From the NCBI GenBank assembly GCA_019454625.1, contig JACFNY010000087.1, positions 1 through 7,722 of the forward strand: DNA of 7,722 nucleotides, read 5' to 3'. The notes under the pieces are model-generated. The model saw only the letters and a list, made by a program, of their open reading frames with translations, was not told the origin of the DNA and did not search any database. The number at the start of each line of letters is the position of its first letter. Within the stretch, counting starts at the first letter, position 1. This DNA is from Sphingomonadaceae bacterium. GTDB taxonomy: Bacteria > Pseudomonadota > Alphaproteobacteria > Sphingomonadales > Sphingomonadaceae. This document shows positions 1 to 7,194 of the stretch, piece by piece. A program made the translations under genes and the position numbers.

Positions 1-462
1 CCCTACAACAGCGGCGTCTGGCGCTACAAGGAGCTGATCTACCCCGGCGTCGACATGACCGCGAACACGGGCTCGATGGCCGACTTCGCGGACGGCTACC
101 TGCTGACCGCCGAGAGCATGGCGTGGTTCATGCGCCACTATATCGGGAACCTCCCCGACCCGACCGACCCGCGCGCCTCGCCGCTGCATTCCCCGGCGCT
201 CGACAACCAGCCCGCCGCGCTCGTCTACACCTGTGGGCTCGATCCGCTGCGCGACCAGGGCCGCGCCTATGCCGCGAAGCTGATCGCGAGCGGCGTGCCG
301 ACCGTGTTCCGCGAAGCGAAGGGCCAGATCCACGGCAGCATCACGCTCAGGCAGGCGATCCCCTCCGCGCAGGGCGACCTCGCGGGCTGCCTCGCGGCGC
401 TGAGGGGCATCATCAACGAGGCCGGGGCGGACCTCACCATGATGAAGGCCGCCGCCGAGTGA
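1..462 (+). CDS. Alpha/beta hydrolase, HSL/esterase type (3' fragment)
   Basis: Only the last 153 residues are visible; the gene enters from the left edge in frame 1. The fragment matches the C-terminal half of hormone-sensitive-lipase-like (alpha/beta-hydrolase fold 3) esterases. The motif [10 protein letters not shown] carries the expected catalytic Asp (residue 81 of the fragment). It is followed by a helix of the form [12 protein letters not shown] and then KGQIHGS with the expected catalytic His (residue 111). The nucleophile Ser (GxSxG) and the HGG oxyanion motif must lie upstream of the window. Enzymes of this family hydrolyse carboxyl esters of small acyl or aryl substrates; the substrate here cannot be inferred. 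The stop codon overlaps the start of rppH by four bases, so the two are probably co-transcribed and translationally coupled. Family assignment is fairly secure, specificity unknown. Confidence 0.82.
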   Translation, partial: PYNSGVWRYKELIYPGVDMTANTGSMADFADGYLLTAESMAWFMRHYIGNLPDPTDPRASPLHSPALDNQPAALVYTCGLDPLRDQGRAYAAKLIASGVPTVFREAKGQIHGSITLRQAIPSAQGDLAGCLAALRGIINEAGADLTMMKAAAE

Positions 463-941
463 GCGAACGCCTCCACCCCTCCGGCCTTCCCTACCGGCCC
501 TGCGTCGGCATCATGCTCTTGAACCCGAAGAAGCACGTCTTCGTGGCGAAGCGGCTCGATATGATTTCCGAGGCATGGCAGATGCCGCAGGGCGGCATCG
601 ACCCCGGCGAGGACCCGGTGGAGGCGGCGGTGCGCGAGCTCGGCGAGGAGATCGGCACGACCAAGGCCGAGATCGTCGCCGAGAGCAAGGGCTGGCACTG
701 GTACGACCTTCCCGACGACCTGATCGGCAAGGTCTGGAAGGGCCGCTACGCCGGGCAGCGGCAGAAATGGTTCGCGATGCGCTTCACCGGCAAGGACAGC
801 GACATCGACATCGAGACCGAACACCCCGAGTTCAGCGAATGGAAGTGGGCGCGGCCCGCCACGCTTCCCGACCTGATCGTGCCGTTCAAGCGGCAGCTTT
901 ACGTTGATGTGCTGAGTGAGTTCCAACCCATACTCGCGTGA
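459..941 (+). CDS. rppH: RNA pyrophosphohydrolase RppH (Nudix)
   Basis: Encodes 160 residues, the usual length for alphaproteobacterial RppH/NudH. The enzyme removes pyrophosphate from the 5' triphosphate end of RNAs in the cytoplasm, which primes RNase E-dependent decay; that role is from family knowledge. The Nudix box (Gx5Ex7REUxEExGU) is complete at residues 45-67, with the metal-binding REL-GEE core at 59-64. RppH-like features surround it: [11 protein letters not shown] near the N-terminus, WQMPQGGID before the box, KWFAMRF and EFSEWKW after it. The start is GTG at 459, overlapping the upstream TGA as GTGA, with AAGG about ten bases upstream. An open frame continues further upstream but only as an out-of-frame reading of the hydrolase gene, and the next ATG (residue 19) would cut into the domain. 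Function call is strong; the GTG start is likely. Confidence 0.93.
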   Translation: MSERLHPSGLPYRPCVGIMLLNPKKHVFVAKRLDMISEAWQMPQGGIDPGEDPVEAAVRELGEEIGTTKAEIVAESKGWHWYDLPDDLIGKVWKGRYAGQRQKWFAMRFTGKDSDIDIETEHPEFSEWKWARPATLPDLIVPFKRQLYVDVLSEFQPILA

Positions 942-951
942 TCGGCAGCAT

Positions 952-970
952 CGGCGGAATTGATCCGCCG
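952..970 (+). terminator. Hairpin just downstream of rppH
   Basis: A perfect 7-bp stem (CGGCGGA / TCCGCCG) with a 5-base loop begins 11 bases after the rppH stop. No T-run follows, so it is at best a weak intrinsic terminator or an mRNA 3'-end stabiliser. Its right half overlaps the -35-like TTGATC of the candidate promoter for the next gene, so it could instead be an operator-like palindrome. Confidence 0.35.
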
Positions 971-988
971 CGCAGAATCCTGTATTTG
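960..988 (+). promoter_or_regulatory. Possible housekeeping-sigma promoter for the TPR gene
   Basis: TTGATC (960-965) and TATTTG (983-988) are separated by 17 bases, a sigma-70-like arrangement with a moderate -35 and a poor -10 match. It would give a leader of about 50 bases before the ATG at 1043. This rests on motif matching only. Confidence 0.33.
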
Positions 989-1008
989 CCGGAGCGCGAG
1001 GAAGAGCA

Positions 1009-1026
1009 GCGCGGGGCGACCCGCGC
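1009..1026 (+). other. GC-rich leader hairpin with GNRA-type loop
   Basis: GCGCGGG (1009-1015) and CCCGCGC (1020-1026) form a 7-bp all-GC stem closed by GCGA, a GNRA-type tetraloop. The hairpin ends four bases before the Shine-Dalgarno sequence AGGAGA (1031-1036) of the TPR gene. Its position could influence ribosome access or mRNA stability, but no function is shown by sequence alone. Confidence 0.4.
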
Positions 1027-1042
1027 GGACAGGAGATTTGCC

Positions 1043-2824
1043 ATGCGCATGTCCACTCGCGTTCCCTTTGCCGTTTTCTCGCTTGCCGCCCTCGCCGCGA
1101 TCCCCGCGGCCGTTCCGGCCTCCGCGACGCTGACCCCGGAGGCGCTGCGCCTGCTGAACCCCGCCACGGCGTTCGGACAGGCCTGCGGGCAGGGCAAGAA
1201 GCGTTCGCTGCTGCCGCAGCGCATCCAGTATGCGATGGCGAACACGCTGCCGCAGTTCGACAGCGAGCCGCCGCTCTACGAGGGGCTCGGAAGCATAAAC
1301 TTCCCGATCACGACGAAAAACCCGGAGGCGCAGGCCTTTTTCAACCAGGGCCTGATGCTGGTGTACGGCTTCAACCACCAGGAGGCGATCCGCGCCTTCC
1401 GCGCCGCCGCGCGCCGCGACCCGGACTGCGCCATGTGTTACTGGGGCGAGGCCTATTCGCACGGCTCCAACATCAACGCGCCGATGGACCCCTCCACCAA
1501 CGAGGCGACGTGGGCGGCGCTCCAGAAGGCCGTGGCCGCAAAAGGCAAGGCGAGCCCGCGCGAGCGCGCGCTGATCGAGGCGCTTCAGAACCGCTACGCC
1601 GAGAACCCGCCCGCCGACCGGAGCGGCCTAGACAAGGCGTTCTCGGAAGCGATGATGAAGGTCGCCGCCGACTATCCGATGGACAACGACATCGGCGTGC
1701 TCGCGGCCGAATCCGCGATGACGTCCTCGCCGTGGGACTATTGGGAGCCGGGCGGTCTGACGCCCTACCCGCACATCGTCCCTGCGATCCGGCTCGTCGA
1801 GCAGGTGATGGCGCGCGATCCCTACCATCCGCAGGCGGCGCATCTCTATATCCACCTGCTCGAGGCCTCGGCGCGGCCCGCACAGGCGGAAGCGGCGGCG
1901 GACCGGCTTGCAAAGCCGCTGGTGCCCGCGGCGGGCCACCTCGTCCACATGCCGGGGCACCTGTTCTACCGCGTCGGGCGCTACGGCGACGCGATCCGCG
2001 TCAACGTCGATGCGGCGAAGGTGGACGAGGACTATCTGAAATCCTCGCCGCTCGCGGGCATCTACCGGTTCGGCTACTACCCGCACAACGTCCACTTCAT
2101 CGTCAGCGCCGCGCAGATGGCGGGCGACATGGAGACGGCGGTGTCGCAGGCGACGAAGCTGCGCGAGATCCTGAACCCGGACGTGACGGTGACGATCCCG
2201 TTCGTGCAGCCGGTCGACGCCGCGCCCTATCTCGCCTACGCGCACTTCGCGACGCCGCAGGAGATCATGGCGCTGCCCGCGCCGGACGCGCGCCTGCCCT
2301 ATGTGCAGGCGATGTGGCATTACGCGCGCGCCGTGGCGCAGGCGGATGCAAGGAACGACAAGGGGTTCGCGGCCGAACTTGAAGCGATGCGGAAGATCGG
2401 CCGCGAGACCGACTGGAAGCCGCTGACCGACGGGCTGGTGCCGGTGCCGGCGCTGCTGGAGGTCGCCGAGAACGTCGCGCTCGGGCGGCAGGCGATGGTG
2501 AGGAAGCGCTACAAGGAAGCGGCCGCCTTCTACCGCAAGGGGGCGGAGGCGGAGACGCGCGTCAACTACACCGAGCCGCCCTACTGGTACTACCCGGTGA
2601 ACCAGTCGCTGGGCGGCGCGCTCTACATGGCGGGCGATTACAAGGGCGCGGAGGCGGCGTTCCAGAAGGCGCTCGTCCAGTATCCGGGCAACGCATGGGC
2701 GCTGTGGGGTCTCGCCGAAACGAAGGCGCGCACGGGCGACGCGGCGGGCGCGACCGCGACGCGCGCGGCCTTCGACAAGGCGTGGATGGGGAAGAAGGAC
2801 TGGCTGACGATGGCCAGACTCTGA
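1043..2824 (+). CDS. Exported tetratricopeptide-repeat protein, histidine-rich core
   Basis: Encodes 593 residues. The ATG at 1043 is chosen because AGGAGA lies six bases upstream and it gives a clean Sec signal peptide: basic MRMSTR, a hydrophobic segment, and a likely cut after ASA (residue 28). A GTG at 938 in the same frame would bury the signal. An N-terminal TPR-like unit covers about residues 95-130 (FFNQGLMLVYGFNHQEAIRAF). Two or three more lie near 480-570 (KRYKEAAAFYRKG; MAGDYKGAEAAFQKAL). The middle resembles a widespread family of uncharacterised TPR proteins with the blocks HPQAAHLYIHLLEAS, AGHLVHMPGHLFYRVGRY and YYPHNVHF, giving His 262, 267, 271, 299, 302, 306, 348 and 351. A CxxC (Cys129, Cys132) precedes YWGEA; it is not a haem-binding CxxCH. 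The protein is probably periplasmic and serves as a scaffold or a metal-containing protein. No enzymatic activity can be assigned. It is followed by a palindromic repeat. Confidence 0.85.
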   Translation: MRMSTRVPFAVFSLAALAAIPAAVPASATLTPEALRLLNPATAFGQACGQGKKRSLLPQRIQYAMANTLPQFDSEPPLYEGLGSINFPITTKNPEAQAFFNQGLMLVYGFNHQEAIRAFRAAARRDPDCAMCYWGEAYSHGSNINAPMDPSTNEATWAALQKAVAAKGKASPRERALIEALQNRYAENPPADRSGLDKAFSEAMMKVAADYPMDNDIGVLAAESAMTSSPWDYWEPGGLTPYPHIVPAIRLVEQVMARDPYHPQAAHLYIHLLEASARPAQAEAAADRLAKPLVPAAGHLVHMPGHLFYRVGRYGDAIRVNVDAAKVDEDYLKSSPLAGIYRFGYYPHNVHFIVSAAQMAGDMETAVSQATKLREILNPDVTVTIPFVQPVDAAPYLAYAHFATPQEIMALPAPDARLPYVQAMWHYARAVAQADARNDKGFAAELEAMRKIGRETDWKPLTDGLVPVPALLEVAENVALGRQAMVRKRYKEAAAFYRKGAEAETRVNYTEPPYWYYPVNQSLGGALYMAGDYKGAEAAFQKALVQYPGNAWALWGLAETKARTGDAAGATATRAAFDKAWMGKKDWLTMARL

Positions 2825-2843
2825 CGCGCTTGGTAACGCCCTT

Positions 2844-2913
2844 CCGTCATACCGGCGAAGGCCGGTATCCATACGAGGCGTGGCATGGATACCGGCCTTC
2901 GCCGGTATGACGG
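2844..2913. repeat. Nested palindromic intergenic repeat (REP/BIME-like)
   Basis: Two perfect 29-bp inverted arms (2844-2872 and 2885-2913) flank a 12-base loop. Each arm is itself a palindrome: ATACCGGC, a 4-base loop (GAAG or CTTC), then GCCGGTAT (2849-2868 and 2889-2908). The core resembles the repetitive extragenic palindromes seen in many proteobacterial genomes, where such elements are linked to RAYT-type transposases. Copy number in this genome cannot be seen from one window. It lies between convergent genes, 19 bases after the TPR stop and 31 bases from the stop of the VOC gene. It may therefore also act as a bidirectional terminator or 3'-end stabiliser, although no T-tract follows either side. 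Confidence 0.88.
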
Positions 2914-2944
2914 TGAGGGAGTGGGGCGGATTGGTTCAAGGACT

Positions 2945-3358
2945 TCACGGCTTCAGCGGGCCGCCGATCGACCAGATGTGGCGGAACGGGTCCTCGATCT
3001 GTCCGTAGCGCTGGCCCCAGAACTGGTTGTCGAGCGGGAAGCGCACCGTGGCACCCGCCGCGAGCGCGCGCTCCCATGCGGCGTCGGCATCCGGCACCTC
3101 GATATGGAGGACGACGCCGGTCGGCGCGTCCGCGGCCTTGCCGCCCATCATTTCGGGGAAATCGTCGTGCAGCATCAGCGCGCCGCCGTTCAGCGCGAGG
3201 TGCGCGTGCATCAGCCGCACGCCGTCTTCGGCGGGGTGCCGGGATAGCTCCTTCGCGCCGAACGCGCGCTCATAGAAACCGATGGCCTCGGCGGCCTTGT
3301 TGCCGCGAATCGTGAGGTGGGGCGTGACGCCGGTAATCTCGGGCTGCGTGTCCGTCAT
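2945..3358 (-). CDS. VOC (glyoxalase/PhnB-like) family protein
   Basis: Encodes 137 residues, the usual size for a single-chain PhnB-like VOC protein with two beta-alpha-beta-beta-beta modules. Module one covers about residues 9-67 (VTPHLTIRGN, AIGFYERAFGAKE, MHAHLALNGGALMLHDD). Module two covers about 80-133 (GVVLHIEVPDADAAWERA, AAGATVRFPLDNQFWGQRYG, DPFRHIWSI). The typical DPFGHxW signature has Arg in place of Gly. His14 and His85 sit where VOC metal ligands often fall, but the metal site and reaction are unclear; members include dioxygenases, lyases, resistance proteins and non-catalytic forms. The start at 3358 has a strong GGAGGA about six bases upstream. It lies 88 bases downstream of csbD on the same strand, with a terminator-like hairpin between them, so it is likely transcribed separately or by partial read-through. 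Confidence 0.85.
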   Translation of the reverse strand: MTDTQPEITGVTPHLTIRGNKAAEAIGFYERAFGAKELSRHPAEDGVRLMHAHLALNGGALMLHDDFPEMMGGKAADAPTGVVLHIEVPDADAAWERALAAGATVRFPLDNQFWGQRYGQIEDPFRHIWSIGGPLKP

Positions 3359-3397
3359 TGGTTCCTCCGCCGCTGCATTGCCTGATGACAGGATGGA

Positions 3398-3426
3398 AAG
3401 CGGCCGGGCCCGATGGACCCGGCCGC
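3398..3426 (-). terminator. Probable rho-independent terminator of csbD
   Basis: Read on the minus strand, 20 bases after the csbD stop, there is a 9-bp perfect GC stem (GCGGCCGGG / CCCGGCCGC at 3400-3408 and 3418-3426). The stem continues inward past one mismatch by two further pairs. It is followed on the minus strand by TTTCC. The stem is strong and the T-tail short, so termination may be incomplete towards the VOC gene. Confidence 0.6.
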
Positions 3427-3446
3427 CTCCTTCACGCGCAAAGGCG

Positions 3447-3629
3447 TCAGAGGCGGTCGCCGAGGGCGCCCTTCACCTTGCCTTTCGCGTTCTGGACTTC
3501 ACCCTTGCGTTCCTGCGCGATGCCTTCGGCTTCAAGACGCGGGTTTTTCGTGGCCTTGCCGACGGCCTGCTTGATGTTGCCCGCCGCCTCGTTGGCGAGG
3601 CCTTTCGCGCGGTCCTTGAGTTCGCCCAT
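3447..3629 (-). CDS. CsbD family stress-response protein
   Basis: Encodes a 60-residue, highly charged protein almost entirely made of a CsbD domain: GELKDRAKGLANEAAGNIKQ, then the Lys/Glu-rich half with AEGIAQERKGEVQNAKGKVKG. CsbD-like proteins are small, predicted helical or disordered proteins induced by general stress in many bacteria; their molecular role is unknown. The start at 3629 is chosen because GGAGGAG lies about eight bases upstream and the family begins at M-G-E/N-L-K. The open frame extends eight codons further (to 3653), but that part includes the ribosome binding site. An EcfG-like promoter lies upstream and a terminator-like hairpin downstream, so it is probably a single-gene transcript. 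Confidence 0.9.
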   Translation of the reverse strand: MGELKDRAKGLANEAAGNIKQAVGKATKNPRLEAEGIAQERKGEVQNAKGKVKGALGDRL

Positions 3630-3677
3630 GAAAATTCTCCTCCAAAACTGCACGCCGGGGGAAGCGTGCCGAAGGAG

Positions 3678-3703
3678 AATGCGCGGGGTGCGGCGGCAGT
3701 TCC
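3678..3703 (-). promoter_or_regulatory. Possible EcfG (general stress sigma) promoter of csbD
   Basis: On the minus strand GGAAC (3703-3699) is followed after 17 bases by CATT (3681-3678). The alphaproteobacterial EcfG consensus is GGAAC, 16-17 bases, CGTT, so the -35 is exact and the -10 has one mismatch. It would start transcription about 40 bases before the csbD ATG. The -35 overlaps a small hairpin (CGGCGG / CCGCCG, 3691-3707) that could alternatively be a weak terminator of thiSG. Confidence 0.42.
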
Positions 3704-3720
3704 GCCGTTCGTCGCAAAGC

Positions 3721-4722
3721 TCAGATGAGGCCGCCGAGCGGGCTCGACGGATCGGCGTAAAGGCGCCGCTGCATCCTCCCGGCGCGGTAGGAGAGACGCC
3801 CGGCCTGCACCGCGTGGCGCATGGCGCGGGCCATCGTCACCGGGTCCTTCGCCTCCGCGATCGCGGTGTTCATGAGCACGCCGTCGCAGCCGAGCTCCAT
3901 CGCCACCGCCGCGTCCGACGCCGCGCCGACGCCCGCGTCGACGAGCACGGGCACCTTCGCCTGCTCGACGATGAGGCGGATCATCACCGGGTTCTGGATG
4001 CCGAGGCCCGAGCCGATGGGCGCGCCGAGCGGCATGATCGCGGCGGCGCCCGCGTCCTCCAGCTTCTTCGCGGCGATGGGATCGTCCGCGCAGTAGACCA
4101 TGACGTCGAAGCCGTCGTTCACCAGCTCCCTCGTGGCGCGGAGCGTCTGCTCCATGTCCGGGTAGAGCGTCTTCGCCTCGCCGAGCACTTCGAGCTTCAC
4201 GAGGTTCCAGCCGCCCGCCTCGCGCGCCAGCCGCAGCGTGCGCATCGCCTCCTCCGCCGTGAAACAGCCCGCGGTGTTGGGCAGGTAGGTGTAGCGCTTG
4301 GGATCGACATAATCGGTGAGAAGCGGCTGCGAGCGGTCGGTGAGGTTGACGCGGCGCACGGCGACGGTGACGATCTCCGCACCCGAGGCCTCCACGGCGG
4401 CGGCGTTGACGGAATAGTCCCTGTACTTGCCGGTGCCGACGATCAGCCGCGAGGTGAAGCGACGTCCGGCGACTTCCCAGCTATCGTCTTCAATGGCGTC
4501 CTCGCTGCCGCCGGCACTGCCGCCACCCACGAAATGCACGATCTCCAGCCGGTCGCCGTCCGCCAGCGCAACCTCGGCGTAGGCCGACTTCGGGACGATC
4601 TCGAGGTTCCGCTCAACCGCCACGCGCGTCGGATCGAGGTCCAGCTCGGCGACGAGCGCGGCGATGCTGGCGCCGGGGGCGATGCGGCGGGGCTCGCCGT
4701 TCACGGTGATGCTGATGGTCAT
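3721..4722 (-). CDS. thiG: ThiS-ThiG fusion: sulfur carrier / thiazole synthase
   Basis: Encodes 333 residues with two domains. Residues 1-68 are a ThiS ubiquitin-like sulfur carrier ([13 protein letters not shown], then [14 protein letters not shown]). Residues 81-333 are a complete ThiG ([31 protein letters not shown] with the expected Schiff-base Lys176, [44 protein letters not shown]). ThiG condenses deoxyxylulose 5-phosphate, dehydroglycine and sulfur from ThiS thiocarboxylate into the thiamin thiazole, in the cytoplasm. The acidic linker [12 protein letters not shown] joins the domains, so the ThiS Gly-Gly end is not a free C-terminus as translated. The start at 4722 matches the ThiS N-terminus with AAGGA upstream; 52 further in-frame codons overlap the divergent aroQ and are not family-like. 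No other thi gene is in the window, and I see no TPP riboswitch in the short leader. Confidence 0.94.
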   Translation of the reverse strand: MTISITVNGEPRRIAPGASIAALVAELDLDPTRVAVERNLEIVPKSAYAEVALADGDRLEIVHFVGGGSAGGSEDAIEDDSWEVAGRRFTSRLIVGTGKYRDYSVNAAAVEASGAEIVTVAVRRVNLTDRSQPLLTDYVDPKRYTYLPNTAGCFTAEEAMRTLRLAREAGGWNLVKLEVLGEAKTLYPDMEQTLRATRELVNDGFDVMVYCADDPIAAKKLEDAGAAAIMPLGAPIGSGLGIQNPVMIRLIVEQAKVPVLVDAGVGAASDAAVAMELGCDGVLMNTAIAEAKDPVTMARAMRHAVQAGRLSYRAGRMQRRLYADPSSPLGGLI

Positions 4723-4819
4723 CGGTTCCTTGTTCTTCTCGGGCTTCCCTGTCGCGCGGAGCGTCCATATAAGGGCCGCTTTCGCCGCAGACCAGATGTC
4801 TGGGGCAAAGGGGCTTCGA

Positions 4820-5260
4820 ATGGCAAAAAGGCCGCTGGTGCTGGTCCTCAACGGGCCGAACCTCAACCTGCTCGGCACGCGCGAGCCGGAGATCTACGGC
4901 GCCGACACGCTCGATGACGTGGCGGCGATGCTGGAGGACCGCGCCAAGGCGCTCGGCCTCGAGGTGGACGTGCGCCAGTCGAACCACGAGGGGCACCTCG
5001 TCGACTGGCTTCACGAGGCGGCGTCGCGGAAGGCGAAGGCCGTGATCCTGAACGCCGGGGCCTATACGCACACGTCGATCGCGATCCGTGACGCCATCAA
5101 GGCGATTGCGGTTCCGGTGATCGAAGTCCATATTTCCAACCCTCACGCCCGCGAGCCCTTCCGGCACGTCAGCCACGTGGCGCCGGTCGCGAAGGGTTCG
5201 ATCACGGGCCTCGGCATCCACGGATACGCGCTGGCGCTGGACGCCGCCGCGAAACTCTAG
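4820..5260 (+). CDS. aroQ: 3-dehydroquinate dehydratase, type II
   Basis: Encodes 146 residues, the normal length for the dodecameric type II enzyme. It converts 3-dehydroquinate to 3-dehydroshikimate in the shikimate pathway (cytoplasm). Visible signatures are [17 protein letters not shown] (11-27) with the catalytic Tyr26 and flexible-loop Arg21, QSNHEG (53-58), NAGAYTHTS (78-86) with Asn78 and His84, and [17 protein letters not shown] (102-118) with Glu102, His104 and Arg115. ATG 4820 is preferred because [16 protein letters not shown] is the usual N-terminus and AAAGGGG lies upstream. An in-frame ATG at 4796 would add eight residues. It is divergent from thiSG across 97 bases and 35 bases upstream of accB, the conserved aroQ-accB-accC arrangement, so it is likely the first gene of that operon. 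Confidence 0.96.
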   Translation: MAKRPLVLVLNGPNLNLLGTREPEIYGADTLDDVAAMLEDRAKALGLEVDVRQSNHEGHLVDWLHEAASRKAKAVILNAGAYTHTSIAIRDAIKAIAVPVIEVHISNPHAREPFRHVSHVAPVAKGSITGLGIHGYALALDAAAKL

Positions 5261-5295
5261 ACCTTACACAATAGCAACGATAACGGGGACGCAAC

Positions 5296-5760
5296 GTGAC
5301 CAATGGTAAGACGGGCATGAACGTCGACACGCAGCTGGTGCGCCAGCTTGCCGAATTGCTGGACGAGACCGGCCTGACGGAAATCGAGGTGGAGGACGAC
5401 GGGCGCAAGATCCGCGTCGCCCGGCAGGTGAGCGGCGTTGTCGCCGCGGCGCCGGTCGCCGCCGCTGCACCGGCCGCGGCTGCACCGGCGCCCGCCGCGC
5501 CGGCCGAAACCGACCTCAAGAGCCACCCCGGCACCGTGAAATCGCCGATGGTGGGCACCGTCTACCTCTCCTCCGAGCCGAGCGCGCCGCCCTTCATCAA
5601 GGAAGGCGGCAGCGTTTCGGCGGGCGACACGCTGCTGATCGTCGAGGCGATGAAGGTGATGAACCCGATTACCGCGCCCAAATCCGGCAAGGTCGTGAAG
5701 ATCTGCGTGGCGAACGAGCAGCCCGTGGAATACGACCAGCCGCTGGTGGTCATCGAATAG
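5296..5760 (+). CDS. accB: Biotin carboxyl carrier protein of acetyl-CoA carboxylase
   Basis: Encodes 154 residues from GTG 5296. The protein carries biotin that AccC carboxylates and AccAD then uses to make malonyl-CoA, the first step of fatty acid synthesis. Residues 8-45 form the N-terminal helical/strand region ([20 protein letters not shown]). Residues 48-72 are a mobile Ala/Pro linker, encoded by low-complexity DNA with an 11-bp direct repeat (5464-5474 and 5479-5489). Residues 77-154 are the biotinyl domain. Lys120 in EAMKVMN is the biotinylation site, and [14 protein letters not shown] is the 'thumb' typical of AccB. GTG is preferred because GGGGA lies six bases upstream; ATG 5317 (residue 8) also fits the family and cannot be excluded. 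The stop is one base before accC, which suggests tight coupling. Confidence 0.95.
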   Translation: MTNGKTGMNVDTQLVRQLAELLDETGLTEIEVEDDGRKIRVARQVSGVVAAAPVAAAAPAAAAPAPAAPAETDLKSHPGTVKSPMVGTVYLSSEPSAPPFIKEGGSVSAGDTLLIVEAMKVMNPITAPKSGKVVKICVANEQPVEYDQPLVVIE

Positions 5761-5761
5761 G

Positions 5762-7111
<1,350 letters not shown>

Positions 7112-7125
7112 TCGGCCCACCCTCT

Positions 7126-7140
7126 CAATCTGCCAGATTG
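7126..7140 (+). other. Short inverted repeat after accC
   Basis: CAATCT and AGATTG flank a 3-base loop, 15 bases after the accC stop. The stem is AT-rich and no T-run follows, so it is a poor terminator; it could be a small operator upstream of the amidase gene. The rest of the 83-base gap shows no convincing promoter. Confidence 0.25.
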
Positions 7141-7194
7141 CATCCGCGGCTGACGGCTGGAACAGTTGGCTGTCCGATTCGGGGGGAGAAGCAC

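Noticed and set aside
938..1042. An upstream GTG start (938) for the TPR protein
   Set aside because: It would put 35 residues before the signal peptide, while the ATG at 1043 has a good Shine-Dalgarno sequence and correct signal layout.
1427..1443. A c-type haem site in the TPR protein (CxxC at residues 129-132)
   Set aside because: The residue after the second Cys is Tyr, not His, so the CxxCH haem motif is absent.
1628..2872. A 414-codon minus-strand open frame opposite the TPR gene
   Set aside because: Low-complexity Arg-rich translation typical of an antisense shadow, and it begins inside the palindromic repeat.
4723..4819. A TPP riboswitch in front of thiSG
   Set aside because: The leader is short and I see none of the conserved thi-box motifs such as CTGAGA followed by ACCTGA.
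4723..4878. A 52-codon N-terminal extension of ThiS-ThiG
   Set aside because: ThiS begins naturally at 4722 with a ribosome binding site; the extension overlaps the start of aroQ and does not resemble the family.
3358..4917. A 519-codon plus-strand open frame across csbD and thiSG
   Set aside because: It is antisense to two clearly conserved genes and its translation shows no domain, only His/Arg/Ala-rich shadow sequence.
7150..7180. An EcfG promoter before the amidase gene (GGAAC near 7159)
   Set aside because: There is no CGTT-like element at a spacing of 16-17 bases.
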